64,000 bases of DNA from Rebecca billardiae RCC1528 (Eukaryota; Haptophyta): NCBI GenBank assembly GCA_965240325.2, contig OZ251229.1, positions 62,001 to 126,000 of the forward strand, read 5' to 3'. The notes beneath the pieces were generated by a model, which searched no databases, had not been told where the DNA came from, and saw nothing but the letters and a program-made list of their open reading frames with translations. The position numbers and the translations under genes were made by a program. This document shows positions 40,948-51,800 of this stretch, in pieces (position 1 is the first letter of the stretch; each line of letters starts with the position of its first letter).

Positions 40948-41757
40948 GGCGGGAGCGAGCGAGCGCACACGCGCGCACGCGCGCACGCGCACACGCTGGG
41001 GGCGCGCGGCTGGCCGGGTGTCAGGGCGCGCGGCAGAGCACCCCGGGGCCCACCGCGAGGCTACTGTGCGCCGTCAGCTCGTCAGGCGCGGGGACGAGCC
41101 GCCTGGCAAGGCCGCGCGGGCGCCGCCTGCCGACGCGGGTGCGCTTGATCAGCTGCGTACGGCAAGCCGCCAAGCGCAGTTCACGGACGCGCGGTGCTCG
41201 CGTCAGAAGCATCCGCCTTTGCCAAGCGGCACTCGTCCACTGCGAGCGCGAGCGGCCGAGGGGGGCATCGCCGCAGCCGGGCACCCTCGTCTTCGGGCTC
41301 GGCCCTCACGCCGGTGTCTCTCAAGGCGCGACGCGCCGGCGGCCTGGCGGCGCCTGGCCCGCCGATGTCGATGACACTTGACAGGGTGGCCGGCAGGAAC
41401 TAGAAGCCTGAGGTCGATGATCCCGTCTCAGTACAGCCTCGCTACACATCTATCGCGCATGCGATCAGATGGCGTGCTGCGCTCTGGCACCGGTTCGAGA
41501 ATCGAGTGACTGTGAGCAGTGGCCGCCGGTCCGGCGACACTTCAGGCCGGGACCGGTACGGGCTACCGTACGCGGTCCGGCGCGGGCGGCGGCGGCCTTA
41601 AGTGACGCGGCGGCACTACTCTCACTAGGCCGGGCACGGCGCGCGCGCGGGCCACGGGCCCACGGAGCACTCACACTGCACGCGGGCAGAAGCCAGTCAT
41701 CACACCGCGAGTCGTACTGGTCACGGTATAGTATATATATATATATATATATATGAT
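40948..41757. other. Intergenic, no gene recognised
   Basis: GC-rich with (GC)n/(AC)n low complexity at 40965-41000 and a (TA)n microsatellite at 41731-41754 into which the neighbouring transposon is inserted. Open frames here lack codon or motif support. Confidence 0.45.
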
Positions 41758-43724
41758 TAAACTTTTCTGAGGATAGCGCACCAGCAATTTCCCTTGACCG
41801 CCATCCGGGCCGAAGTGGCGCAAAATGGCGGTTGCCCCGTTTGGGCGCCCTTCCGCGCCTTCGAGCGGCTCGTGCGCGTCGGGAAGTGCGCCGAAGCGTA
41901 TCCGGAGCATGCTCCATCGACGCGTCGCACTGCCGGGCCCTCGCATGCGAGCCCATGCCGACGTCTGAGTGCGCCTCGCTGCGCACGGTACAGCTTGACG
42001 GTACACGGCACGATTCGGCCGCGAGCAGCCTCGTGCGCGCGACCGAGCCAGAGGTGGTCGTCGAGAGTAGCACGAGCGGCGGCACACAAGCGGGCCTGGT
42101 CGTTGCCGAATATCTGACGCACCAATCGACCTCGCCCAGCGCCATCTGCTCGTTTGCGCACGTGTCGGAAAGAATGCGCAGCTGCCTGCAAACGCCGAGC
42201 GCGCAGATGAGGCGTGGGCGAGCGAAGGGGCGGCGAGGGCCGGCGCGTGCGCGCGCGTAAATTCGAGCCTCCCCATACGCATCGAAACACACCGCGCTCG
42301 CTCGTCGAGCTGCGCACGGGTATCGGTGCGCGCGCGCCAACGCGGCGCGCCGTGAACGCGCCCGGCGAATGCACACCTGCTCGCGCGCGCACGCGCACGT
42401 GATGGACCGAGGAGGCCGCGCGAGCATGCGCGATGTGTCTGGATGGAGCGTGTAGGAGGTGTAGGCTGCGCTCCGCACGCGCTCCGCCACCGTGCACCGC
42501 GCTGCCCCTCGTCCACGCGATCGCCGCCGAGCCCAGATTCAAACGCGCGCGAGCGCTCGAGCGCACCTCCGGGCAGCAGTCGCAGCTATCGTGACGAAGG
42601 CGTGGCGAGAGGCAGATGTGCATGGCAAGTATCGTCATTGTGGTGCCCATCACGCGCACACTCTCGCGCATGCTCGCTGCACCACCTCGTCGCGCCCACG
42701 TGCAGCGCGCGGGGCGCGCTTCGTGCCCGGAGCAGCTGCGGAGCGGCTGCCGCGCGCAGTGCGCGCGGCGAGTAGGGCTCAGCCAATGGTCCGAGGGCGA
42801 GCCGGCCGAGCGTCGTGCGTGACGCACACGGACCTGGTGCAACGCCGCGTACCACTCGCAGCCACCATCGCGCCCGTACCAGCGAGCTGTGGCCGCCGCC
42901 GACACCCCAAAGCAGCCCAGCCGTCAGCGCGCGACAGCCGACGAGCGTCAGCGCGCGACGCGCGCGTGCACCACCGTGATGAGCACGGATGAGCGCGCGC
43001 GCCCGTGTCGTAGCTCAGGTGGGGTCCCCCGATCGCACGCACCACCGCGCTGCCACGCCTTCGACCATCTTGTGTCACCACGCGGGCACACGCCGGGCAG
43101 GCGGCGGGGCAGCCCGCTCGGCAAACGGTCAGCGCGCAGCGAGGATGGAGTCCGGCGAGGGGCGACCGGAGTGTCCGGCGCGACGGAGGTGGTCCACGCC
43201 GTGGTCGCCGACGCGTTCCTCACCACCTCCGAGGCCGTGGTGGCCGCCCGGGAGAAGGAATGCTCCCAGTCGCACCCTTTGCAGTGCTCCTTTGCGCGTG
43301 CACGCAACGGCGAGGAGCGGAAGCGTTAGAGGGCACTTTTTGTGCAGTTCAGGCGTTCTTTCCCCAAAATGTAGAATGCGCGGAGAAGTGCCCTCTAACG
43401 ATTTTCGTGTGCAGCCGTGCCGCGCGCGCGAGGAAGGCCACATGCGGCTCCTTGCACATCTGCTGCAGATCGGCTCGTGCTCGGCGAGCGCGGCGAGGAG
43501 GAAGGTGCGCGCTCGCGAGCTGGCGCACCTGGGAGTCCTCGCGGCCTCCGAGCAGAAAGAGCGCGTCGAGCGCAACGCCGCAGGTCGCACGGTCGCGATC
43601 TCGCGAGAGCGGTGGTGCGAGGGCGGGCCTCGCCATCGCGCGTTTCTGCGTCCAAACGCGGCCTCCGTAAAATCCGGATGGCGGTCAAGGGATTTTGCTG
43701 GTGCGCTATCCTCAGAAAAGTTTA
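41758..43724. mobile_element. Non-autonomous TIR DNA transposon, about 1.97 kb, TA-flanked
   Basis: Terminal inverted repeats of 51 bp: 41758-41808 against 43674-43724, 49 of 51 positions identical (start AACTTTTCTGAGGATAGCGC after a TA; two mismatches in the CAATTTCCC/CAAAATCCC segment). A TA dinucleotide borders each end (TA-AAC... and ...GTT-TA), as expected for Tc1/mariner-type insertion, and the left flank is a (TA)n tract. The interior encodes no recognisable transposase; the long minus-strand frames have no DDE/DDD-like motif. Homology of the two ends fades quickly past the TIR. A separate 77-bp inverted-repeat unit is nested inside. Confidence 0.78.
43324..43400. mobile_element. Nested 77-bp MITE-like inverted repeat
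   Basis: CGTTAGAGGGCACTT at 43324-43338 is repeated as its exact reverse complement at 43386-43400, with a 47-bp centre. It could be a solo MITE or a structured element in the larger transposon. No clear target duplication was seen. Confidence 0.6.
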
Positions 43725-44324
43725 CACATATATATACGTACGTATACGTGACGTCGTCATATCATCGACGATCATATCATCGTCGTAGTATCATACATGA
43801 GCAGTAGAGTAGCAGCGCTGCCGCGTAAACTTGCCTGCGGCTGCGGTCCGCGGGAGTCCGCCGCCGCCGGGTGGCTGGCGCGGCCCGCGCGGCCCGGTCG
43901 GGCTACCGCCGCGGATGCAGGCTGCCGGGCACCGCGACGATGGCATAGAAGTCATCACTCAACGCAACACGCCGTGACCATGCACGCTGCGGTGACGCTG
44001 CCACTGTTAGACTTAGCAGACTCAGCGTCTGTGCGGGTGCGGCACCGGGCCCGTGCTGCATGGCGAATGCACGGCCCGGCCGCACGCCGAGCCGCGGGAC
44101 TCCTCGAGCCGCTCCGTCTGCCTCCGCAGCAAGGTCGGGAGGCTGCATCAGGGCTTGTCGTCATTAGGCTGCATGGCAGCGCAGCGCAGCGCGCGGCCGT
44201 GGCATGCAGCGTAGCATTCGTAGCACAGAGACAGTCAGAGTCTGACAGAGCAGCGCGGCGCCGAGGAGGCCAGCCGCCGGTGGCGCCCGCACGACCGGCT
44301 GTGCCGCACGCGCGCGGGCGGGCG
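43725..44324. other. Intergenic, no gene recognised
   Basis: Contains a TATACGTACGTATAC palindromic microsatellite just beyond the transposon and a short direct repeat of ATATCATCGACGATCATATC type (43755-43785). The remaining GC-rich part has no supportable frame. Confidence 0.4.
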
Positions 44325-45189
44325 TCAGAGCACCCCGAGCGCCATGCCGCCCATCTCCTGCATCGCGGCCTGCCCGCGTCGTGTGTCGCCCATCCCCGCC
44401 CCGCCGCGCGCCTGCTTGGCGCTCGCGGCCGCAAAGTTGGAGAGGTCGGTCGTGCGGTGCCGGAAGCGCGTCTCGCCGATCGGCTTGAGCAGCCCCTCCT
44501 CCCAGCCCACCACGTGCGACTCGAGCATGGGCTGCTTGTACTGCTGCTGCGGGCCCGTCCTTCGCCTGTGGTGCCGGATCAGGTCGGCGTGGAACAGCCC
44601 GGCTGACTTGTACTCCGTCATCGGCACGACGAATGAGCCGTCCGCTTGCTCTGCGCAGAGGGGGGGCAGGGGGGGGCAGGGGGGGGGGCACGGCTACTCA
44701 AGCGGGCGTCCGGGCTTGGACAGGGCGGCGCGCGGCGCGCGGCGCGCGCACCCGTCGCCCCACGAATCCCGTCCACGAACTCGTCCCACGTGATGTACCC
44801 GTTCCCGTTCCGGTCGAGGTACTTTGAGAGGACGTGCAGCTCGTGCTCGGGCACCTCCTTGTTGCCGTACGTCGTCAGCAGGTTGCGCAGCTCCTGCATG
44901 TCGAACATGCCGTTGCCGTCGGCGTCGTACACGTGGAAGAGGTGGAACAGCTCCTGCGCGCGGGCGTGCCGGGCGCGCGGACGCGCCGTGCGCGCGGCGT
45001 CGGCGCGCGCGCGCCGGCGCGGCCCCGAGGCCGCGGGCGCACAGCGCGCGCGCCGCGCGCGCCGATCGCCGCGCGTGCGCTGACCACCCAATCCTCCTTA
45101 CTGCGCACGTTGAGGATGCTGCGCACGTTGGCACGGAACGGCCCGTCCGTGTCCAGGCCCGCGAGCGCCGTCAGACCGAAGAAGGCCAT
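44325..45189 (-). CDS. EF-hand protein with CFAP144 (FAM183)-like C-terminus, 205 aa, three exons
   Basis: Exons 45088-45189, 44764-44953 and 44325-44650 join to an exact 618-nt frame. Introns are GT-AG (134 and 113 nt). The protein has two canonical EF-hand loops: residues 44-55 (DADGNGMFDMQE) and 81-92 (DRNGNGYITWDE), both with full acidic ligands. From about residue 110 the sequence (MTEYKSAGLFHADLIRHHRR; YKQPMLESHVVGWEEGLLKP; RFRHRTTDLSNFAAASAKQ) aligns by eye with the ciliary protein FAM183/CFAP144, a microtubule inner protein. This suggests a Ca2+-responsive axonemal protein. I infer the fusion; the family match is by memory. It is not a typical four-EF-hand calcineurin-B-like protein. 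It is 255 bp head-to-head with the CIPK-like kinase. Confidence 0.75.
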
Positions 45190-45443
45190 CGCCGGCCGCC
45201 GTGCGTGCGCAGCCCCGCGCAGCCTGCCCCGCTACGACACGCTGATTCCGAAACGTGTGTCGTGAGGGGCTGGGCGTGAGTTCTCTAAGCGGACCCGCCG
45301 TTACTCGGGCGCCATCGCGTCGGTTTCACGCCGCCATCGTCGGCCTGGCCACTTCCTGCAGGGCGGGCGGCAGCGCACCTCCTCGCCTCCTCGACGGGCG
45401 CGCGCGCGCGCGGCTCTCGGCGCGGCGGCGCGGCCGTGCGCCC

Positions 45444-46987
45444 ATGGTGAAGCGCGTGGGCCAGTATGAGATCGGCCGCACCCTCGGCGAGGGCACCTTC
45501 GGCAAGGTGAAGGCCGCGACCAACGTGGACACGGGCGAGCGCGTGGCGATCAAGATCCTGGACAAGGAGAAGATCCACCAGCAGAGCATGGGCGCGCAGA
45601 TCAAGAAGGAGATCAACGTGATGAAGATGGTGAAGCACCGGCACGTGGTCAACCTCAACGAGGTGCTCGCCTCGAAGACCAAGATCTTCATCGTCCTCGA
45701 GCTCGTCACGGGCGGCGAGCTGTTTGACAAGATTGTCGCCGCCGGCCGGTTCGACGAGCCGACCGCGCGCAAGTACTTCCGGCAGCTGATGTCGGGGGTG
45801 GACTACTGCCACCGGCAGCAGGTGTGCCACCGCGACCTCAAGCCCGAGAACCTGCTGCTCGACGAGACGAGCTCGCTCAAGATCTCCGACTTCGGCCTGT
45901 CCGCGCTGTACGGCACCGACCAGGACTCGACGCTGCTCAAGACGACGTGCGGCACGCCCAACTACGTCGCGCCCGAGGTGCTCGCGGACAACGGGTACTC
46001 GGGGTTCGCGGCGGACATCTGGTCGTGCGGCGTGATCCTGTACGTGCTGCTCGCCGGCTTCCTCCCCTTCGACGAGCCCGCCATGTCCGTCCTCTTCCGC
46101 AAGATCATGAAGGGCGACTTCACGTACCCGTCTTGGTTCACGCGGCAGGCCAAGGAGCTGCTGCAGACCATCCTCGTCACCGACCCGAAGAAGCGCGCGT
46201 CGATCGAGGAGATCAAGGCGACGGCGTGGTACCGCGAGGGCGGCTTCACCGAGGACGAGCTGCGCGCCGAGGACGGCACGGGCCTCGACCCGTCGCCCGA
46301 CGAGATGGACATCGGCGTCGCGGACGACGCGGCGGACGAGGGCGCGGAGGGCGACGCGGACGACGTCGACCTGAACCCGCAGAAGTGAGCCAGCCCGCAG
46401 CGGGCGCGGGCAGACGCGCGCGCCGCCGCCACGCACGCCGCGCTGAGGCGCCGCGCGCCGCGCCGCCGCGCCGCCCGCGCGCAGAATCAACGCGTTCGAG
46501 CTGGTGACGCTGCTGGGCGGCATCGACCTGACGCCGATGCTGGACAAGGACGAGAACGCGCGCGTCAAGCTCACGCGCTTCGCCACCAAGGTGCGCGCAG
46601 GAGGAGGAGGGGGGGCGGGGGCGGGCGGGGCGGGCGGCGGGCGCTGACGCCCGCGTGCGCGGTGCGCGCCCCGCGCAGCTCTCGGCGTCCAAGGCGGTGG
46701 AGGAGCTGGTGGCGGCGCTGGACGCGCTCGGCATGAAGCACGAGAAGGTGAACCAGTTCAAGCTGACAGTCACGTTTGACACGCCCGCGGGCGAGGGCAC
46801 GATGACGGCGCAGGCGTTCATCCTCGCGCCCGGGCTGCACCTGCTCGACTTCAGGCGCGGACAGTCAGACTACCTCACCTACTACAAGAAGTACTGCGTG
46901 ATCAAGGAGAAGCTCGCGCACATCGTCGACCCGATCGAGACCTCGTACGCGCAGGGCGAGGCGGAGCGGCCGGCGGCGCCGACATAG
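45444..46987 (+). CDS. CIPK-like: CIPK/SnRK3-like Ser/Thr protein kinase with NAF motif, 451 aa, three exons
   Basis: Exons 45444-46384, 46485-46590 and 46679-46987; introns of 100 and 88 nt, GT-AG. The kinase domain starts at once (VGQYEIGRTLGEGTFGKVKA; VAIKILDKEK) with HRDLKPENLLLDE, DFGLSALYG, the activation loop LLKTTCGTPNYVAPEVL and WSCGVILYVLLAGFLPFDE. Across the first intron the frame reads INAFELVTLLGGIDL, the NAF/FISL motif by which CIPKs bind calcineurin-B-like sensors; the C-terminal part (residues about 350-430) resembles the PPI/KA1-like region. AMPK-alpha relatives lack NAF, so CIPK is favoured. An upstream in-frame ATG at 45255 exists, but canonical CIPKs start as at 45444. Confidence 0.9.
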
Positions 46988-47923
46988 CCGCAGACGCCGG
47001 CCGCACTCTGAGCAGACTGATCGCGGCTGGTAGTGGTGGGCTCGGTCTGTCGGCGTCGTCTGCCGCCGTGGCAGCGGGCGCGGCTGCTGGTCGGAGGCGT
47101 GAAGGCCACCGCCCATGCGGACGCAAAATGCGGCTCCCGGCGCGGGTGGCGGCTCGCACTCGCTGGCAGCCGGCGCAGCCGTGAGCGCCGGCATAAGCAT
47201 TGCGGCCGGCGGCCGGGCCCGGCCGTCCAGCGCCAGCGCCCCCGGGGCCCGGGCCCGGCCCGCCGGCCCGCGGCGGGCCCGCCACCGGATATGATGATGA
47301 CTATGAGGCGGAGTTGGCCGTATAGTACGTCGTGGCCTGACCGATGTCTGATAATATATTCGTCTCTGAATACGCCTACGGACAATACGGTTCCCTTAGA
47401 TGCCGAGCAGGACCGCCTTGATAAAGGGCCCCGTGGCCCGTTATTGGCGGGCTGGCCGCTTGGCGTTGCCGTTGGGCGCCGCGGGAAGCCGGGAATGCCC
47501 GAATGGGATTGGCCTTGCCCTTGGCCTTGGTGACTAGGTGAGTTGCCAGTTCAGGGCGCGGCCCGCCCGCCGCGCCGCGGATGATAATAGCGCGACTAAA
47601 TCACTCACTACTGTAGACTAATGACTTGAATCCTGACCGTGTCCGTGTCGCCCGTATCGTCAAATAACAGCAGTAGATTTTCACATGTCGTACTACATGC
47701 CGCAGCAGCGTCAGTCTTAGCACCGGGCACACGTGTGACACGTTCGCACCGATCGACCCGCGCCCGAGCCATCCACTATCCAGGCCCAGCCCACCTGAGC
47801 TGAGGCCGAAGACTGACACCGGGCCGCGCGGTTCCGGGCCGCACGGCTGAGACTCCTCGATGGCCGAGCGCGACGCCGGTCCGCCGCGCCCGGCACGGCG
47901 GGCGTTAGGCGACACGCGCGCGC
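46988..47923. other. Convergent intergenic region
   Basis: 936 bp between the CIPK and eL22 stops. It includes a GC palindrome cluster near 47211-47285 (GCGCCCCCGGGGCCCGGGCC type) and a less GC-rich stretch at 47330-47380. No coding support. Confidence 0.45.
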
Positions 47924-48578
47924 CTAGTCCTCGTCCTCGTCCTGCTCCGTGTCGTGGATGTTGTAGTAGCGCAGCTCGTAGGACGCCTTGGAGTTTGCGA
48001 CCACGTGCAGCCAATCGCGCAGCTGCTGCTTCTTCAAGTACTTCTTGCTCAGGTACTTGAGGTAGCGCTTGGAGAGCGGGATCTCCGAGGTGACGGAGAG
48101 CTTGCTCTTCTCGCGCTCGATGCGCACGTTCTCCCCAAGGTTGCCCGTCTTGCCGCCCACCTTGATCCTGTCCTGCAGGAACTTCTCCTGCGCAGCGCAC
48201 GCGGCCGCGCAGCAGAGCCAAGGCCGGCCGCGCGCGCGCTCGGTGAGCCCGTGGCGCCAAGGCGGCGTGCGCGCGCGCGAGCAAGAGGCGCCGCGTCGGC
48301 CACGCACAAAGGACGCGGCATCCATGATCGCATCGTCCACGGGCTGCGAGCAGTCGATCACGTACTTGAGCGACTTCTTCGCCTTTGCCTGCGTGGCCGC
48401 CTTTGCGCTCTTCTTGATCTGCGCGGCGCGCGGCGCGAGGGGCGCGCCAGGCGGGCCGAGGCGAGAGGAGGCGTCGTGAGCGAGGTCGAACATCCAACCC
48501 GCGGTCCAGAGCGCCAGCGCGGCCCCGGCGGGCGCCGTGCGCGCGCCCCGAGGGCTCACGGGCGCGCACCGCCGGCAT
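47924..48578 (-). CDS. RPL22: 60S ribosomal protein eL22, 127 aa, three exons
   Basis: Exon 1 is only ATGCCGGCG (48570-48578), exon 2 48308-48418, exon 3 47924-48187; introns are 151 and 120 nt, GT-AG. Spliced product begins MPAIKKSAKA and reads [20 protein letters not shown] joined to [20 protein letters not shown], then [20 protein letters not shown] and [20 protein letters not shown], ending in an acidic tail (DTEQDEDED). Length and every conserved block match eL22, a surface protein of the large subunit. The tiny first exon is inferred from a GCGCAG acceptor and the family's N-terminus; the remainder is unambiguous. Head-to-head with ATG2, starts 243 bp apart. Confidence 0.92.
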
Positions 48579-48820
48579 GGCTCCAACGAGCTCGCGTTGC
48601 CACGTGCGCCAAGCCGCCAACAGGCCTTGCCCAGCGAGTGACAGAATATGGGGCGCCGCAGTCCGGTGGCTGGCTCGGGTCCGGGGTTTGCTCAAGAACT
48701 TGTGGCGCAGATTTCGTCAGCTCTCTCCTTTTGCGAAGCGCCAAGCGGCCAAGGCCGGATCTGACGACGCCGGCCGCCGCCCATTCGCTCGCGGCGGGCC
48801 AACCGGCGCGCGCGCTCGCC

Positions 48821-51800
48821 ATGTTCGCGCAGTTCAAGAGCGCCGTGGGCGAGCTGCACCTGCAGGTGCTCAAGCGGTTCTGCAAGTTCGTCCTCGTCCG
48901 GCTGCTCGGCCGCTTCATCGCCACCGAGATCGACCTGCAGAAGCTCAACTTTGAGGTGGGCTCGGGCACGGCCGAGCTCGAAGACCTGCACGTCGACGCG
49001 CGCATGGTGAACAGCCTGCTCGGGGACTCGCCGCTCGTGTTCCTCTCCGGCGTGATCGGGCAGGCGCGCCTCGCCGTGCCCTGGCGCGGCCTGCTCAGCG
49101 GCGAGCCCGCCTCCGTCTGCCTGAGCGACGTGCGCGTCACGCTCGCGCCCGCCTCCGCCTCGCGCGCAGCCGGCGGCGCCGCGGGCGCGCGCATGATGCG
49201 CAGCAGCCTGATGCAGGAGTTCAGCACGCCGAGCCTGCTGGCCAAGTCGATGTGGACCGACGAGCTCGAGGACGAGGCCGCCGCCGCCGCCGCCGCCACC
49301 GAGCCGCCGCCCGCGCCGCCCGGCGGCGGCAGCGGCGGCGCGTCCGAGCGCGGCGCGGGCGGCGCGGACGCGCCGGACGAGCTGGCCTCGCAGGCGCAGC
49401 AGATGCTCAGCCGGATGATCGGGCAGCTGGTGTGCGGCGTGCACCTCCGCATCGAGCGGCTCACCGTGCGCGTGCCGCACGACGGCCGCGTCCTCGTCCT
49501 CACGCTCGAGAGCGCGAGCGTGGGCGACGCGCCCGAGCGCGCGCACGCGGACGGCGCGGACGGCGCGGGCGGCGCGGACGGCGCGCCGGACGGCGAGGCG
49601 GAGGCGGCGGGCGCGCTCGGGGCGGCGTCGGCGGCGGCGGCGGGCGCGGGCTCGGCCGGCGGCGACGACGCCGGCGCCGCGCCCCCGCCCGCCGACGACG
49701 GCGTGCCCCACGCCGTGTGCAAGCGGCTGGTGCTGGTGCGCGCGCGGCTGCACCTCTGGCCGCACGGCACTGAGCCCAGCGACCACCACCACGCGCGCCG
49801 CCACGCACAGGGGGGCCAGGGGCAGCGCGGTGCGCGCGCGCAGCCGGGCGCGCGCGGCGGCGGCTCGGAGGGCGCGGAGGGCGCGGAGGGCGCTCCCTCC
49901 GGCTGCTCCGCGCTGATTGGCCAGATGGCCATGGGTCAGGGAGGCGACAGCGTGGACGTGCGGCTCAACCTGCGGCAGCCGCAGCAGCAGCCGCAGCACG
50001 GCGGCGGCGCGGACGGCGGGGCCGCGGCGGACGGCGGCGCGGACGGCGCGCCGCGCGCCGCGGCGGCTGCGGGCGCGGGCGGCGGCGCCGCGCCCTCCGA
50101 GCCGCCCGCGCGCATCGACCTCTCCGCCGAGCTGCGCGCCGTGCACCTCGCACTCGACGGCGAGCAGCTCGCGCACCTCGGCGCGCTGATGGCCGCGGCC
50201 GCGCGGCCGCCGCGCGCGCCGCGCGCGGCCGCGCTGCCGGCGCCCGCCGCGGCGGCGCCCGCCGCCGCCGCGGAGAGCGCGGCGGCGCGCGGCGCGGCGC
50301 CTCCGAGCGCGGCGCGCCCCGCCCCGCCGCCGCCCGCCGCCTCGCCCGCCCCGGCCGCGCCCGCCGCCGCCGGGTGCGTGCGGCTGCGGCTGCGGCTGGG
50401 CTGCGCCGGGCTGCTCGGGCTGGGGCCCCCTGCTGCGGCTGCGGCGGTGGGGCTGGGACAGCCGCAGCCGCGCGCGGAGGGGGCGGCAGCGTGCGCGGGC
50501 GCAGAGGGTGGCGCGCAGCAGGTGCAGCAGCAGCCGCAGCTGCAGCGGCACGTGCTCGCCCTCGGCCTGCGCGCGCTGCAGCTGGACGCGCTGCTGCGCA
50601 CGCACACGCACACGCACACGCACACGCACACGCACGCGCACCAGCTCGGCGCGGACCAGGGCCACGGTGACGGCGCGTCGGCCGAGCCGGCCGGGTCGGG
50701 CGCGGAGGCCGGCCCCCCGGAGGCCGGCCCGCTGCTGCGCGTGCGCGCGAGCACGCGCGAGCTGGGCCTCGTCGAGTGCCTCGCGCCGTGCACGCAGCCG
50801 CACGCGCACCGCCCCTCGCAGCACCGCCCCTCGCCGCCGCTCTCGCCCGCCGCGCAGGAGCGGCGCGCGCCCTCCGCCGCCGCCCCGCCGCCCGCCCCGC
50901 CGCCGGGCGCGCGGCTCCTGTCGCTCTGCCGCTGGCTGGGGCTGGATCTGCGCGACGGAGGCGAAGGAGGGCTGGGCGCGCGCGTGGCGGGGCCGGGCGG
51001 CGCGCTGGGCGGGCTGGGCGCGGACGGCGCGGAGGGCGCGGAGGGCGCGGAGGGCGGCTCGCTGCTGTCGCTGTGCGAGGGCGGCTGCCTCTCACTGCAG
51101 CTCCTGGCGCAGGGGCAGGGGCAGCAGGGGCAGCAGGGGCAGCAGCACGCGGGCCCGCCGCCCGGCGCGGCCGACGGCTCGCGCGACACGCCCGACGCGC
51201 CCGTGTGCGCACTCGAGCTGTGCGTGCGCCAAGCGCCACCGCCGTGCGCCGCCGACGCGGCGCGCGCGGCGGTGGCCGCGGCGGTGGCCGCGGCGGACGC
51301 GGCGGGCGCCAGCGCGACGGGCGCGCAGCTCCTGGCCGCGTCCGCGACCGCGGCCGCGCTCACCGCGCCCGCGCACCCGCGCTCGCCCGGCCGCGACGGC
51401 GCGCGCGCCCCCGCCGCGCCGCTGGACGGCGCGCTGAGCGTGAGCGCCGCGCACGTGCACGCGCACTGCGACGCGCGCGGCCTCGCGCTGCTGGCCCGGC
51501 TGCGGGCGCACGCGGCCGCGCACGGCGCGGGCGGCGCGGGCGGCGCGCGCGGCGCGCGGCGCTCGGACGAGGCGGGGTGCGCGCCCATGGGCGGCGCGTG
51601 CGCCTCCGCCTCCGCCTCGCCGCTCGACGCGCTGGGCGCGGCGGATGCGGCGGCGGCGGCGCCCGCAGCGGCGGAGCAGGGCGCGCCGCCGCGCTGGCGC
51701 GTGCGCTGCAGCGGCCGCGCGCTCGGGCTGAGCGCCGCCGTGCTCTGGGCGGCCGAGGGTGCGGCGCCGGCGGCAGCGGCGCAGGCGGCCGCGCCCGCCG

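Noticed and set aside
44325-45189. Calcineurin B-like (CBL) protein as partner of the CIPK
   Set aside because: Only two EF-hands and a CFAP144-like tail; CBLs have four EF-hands and a different C-terminus.
47954-48820. In-frame upstream extension of the ATG2 frame
   Set aside because: It is antisense to the eL22 exons, and the ATG at 48821 directly precedes the chorein domain.
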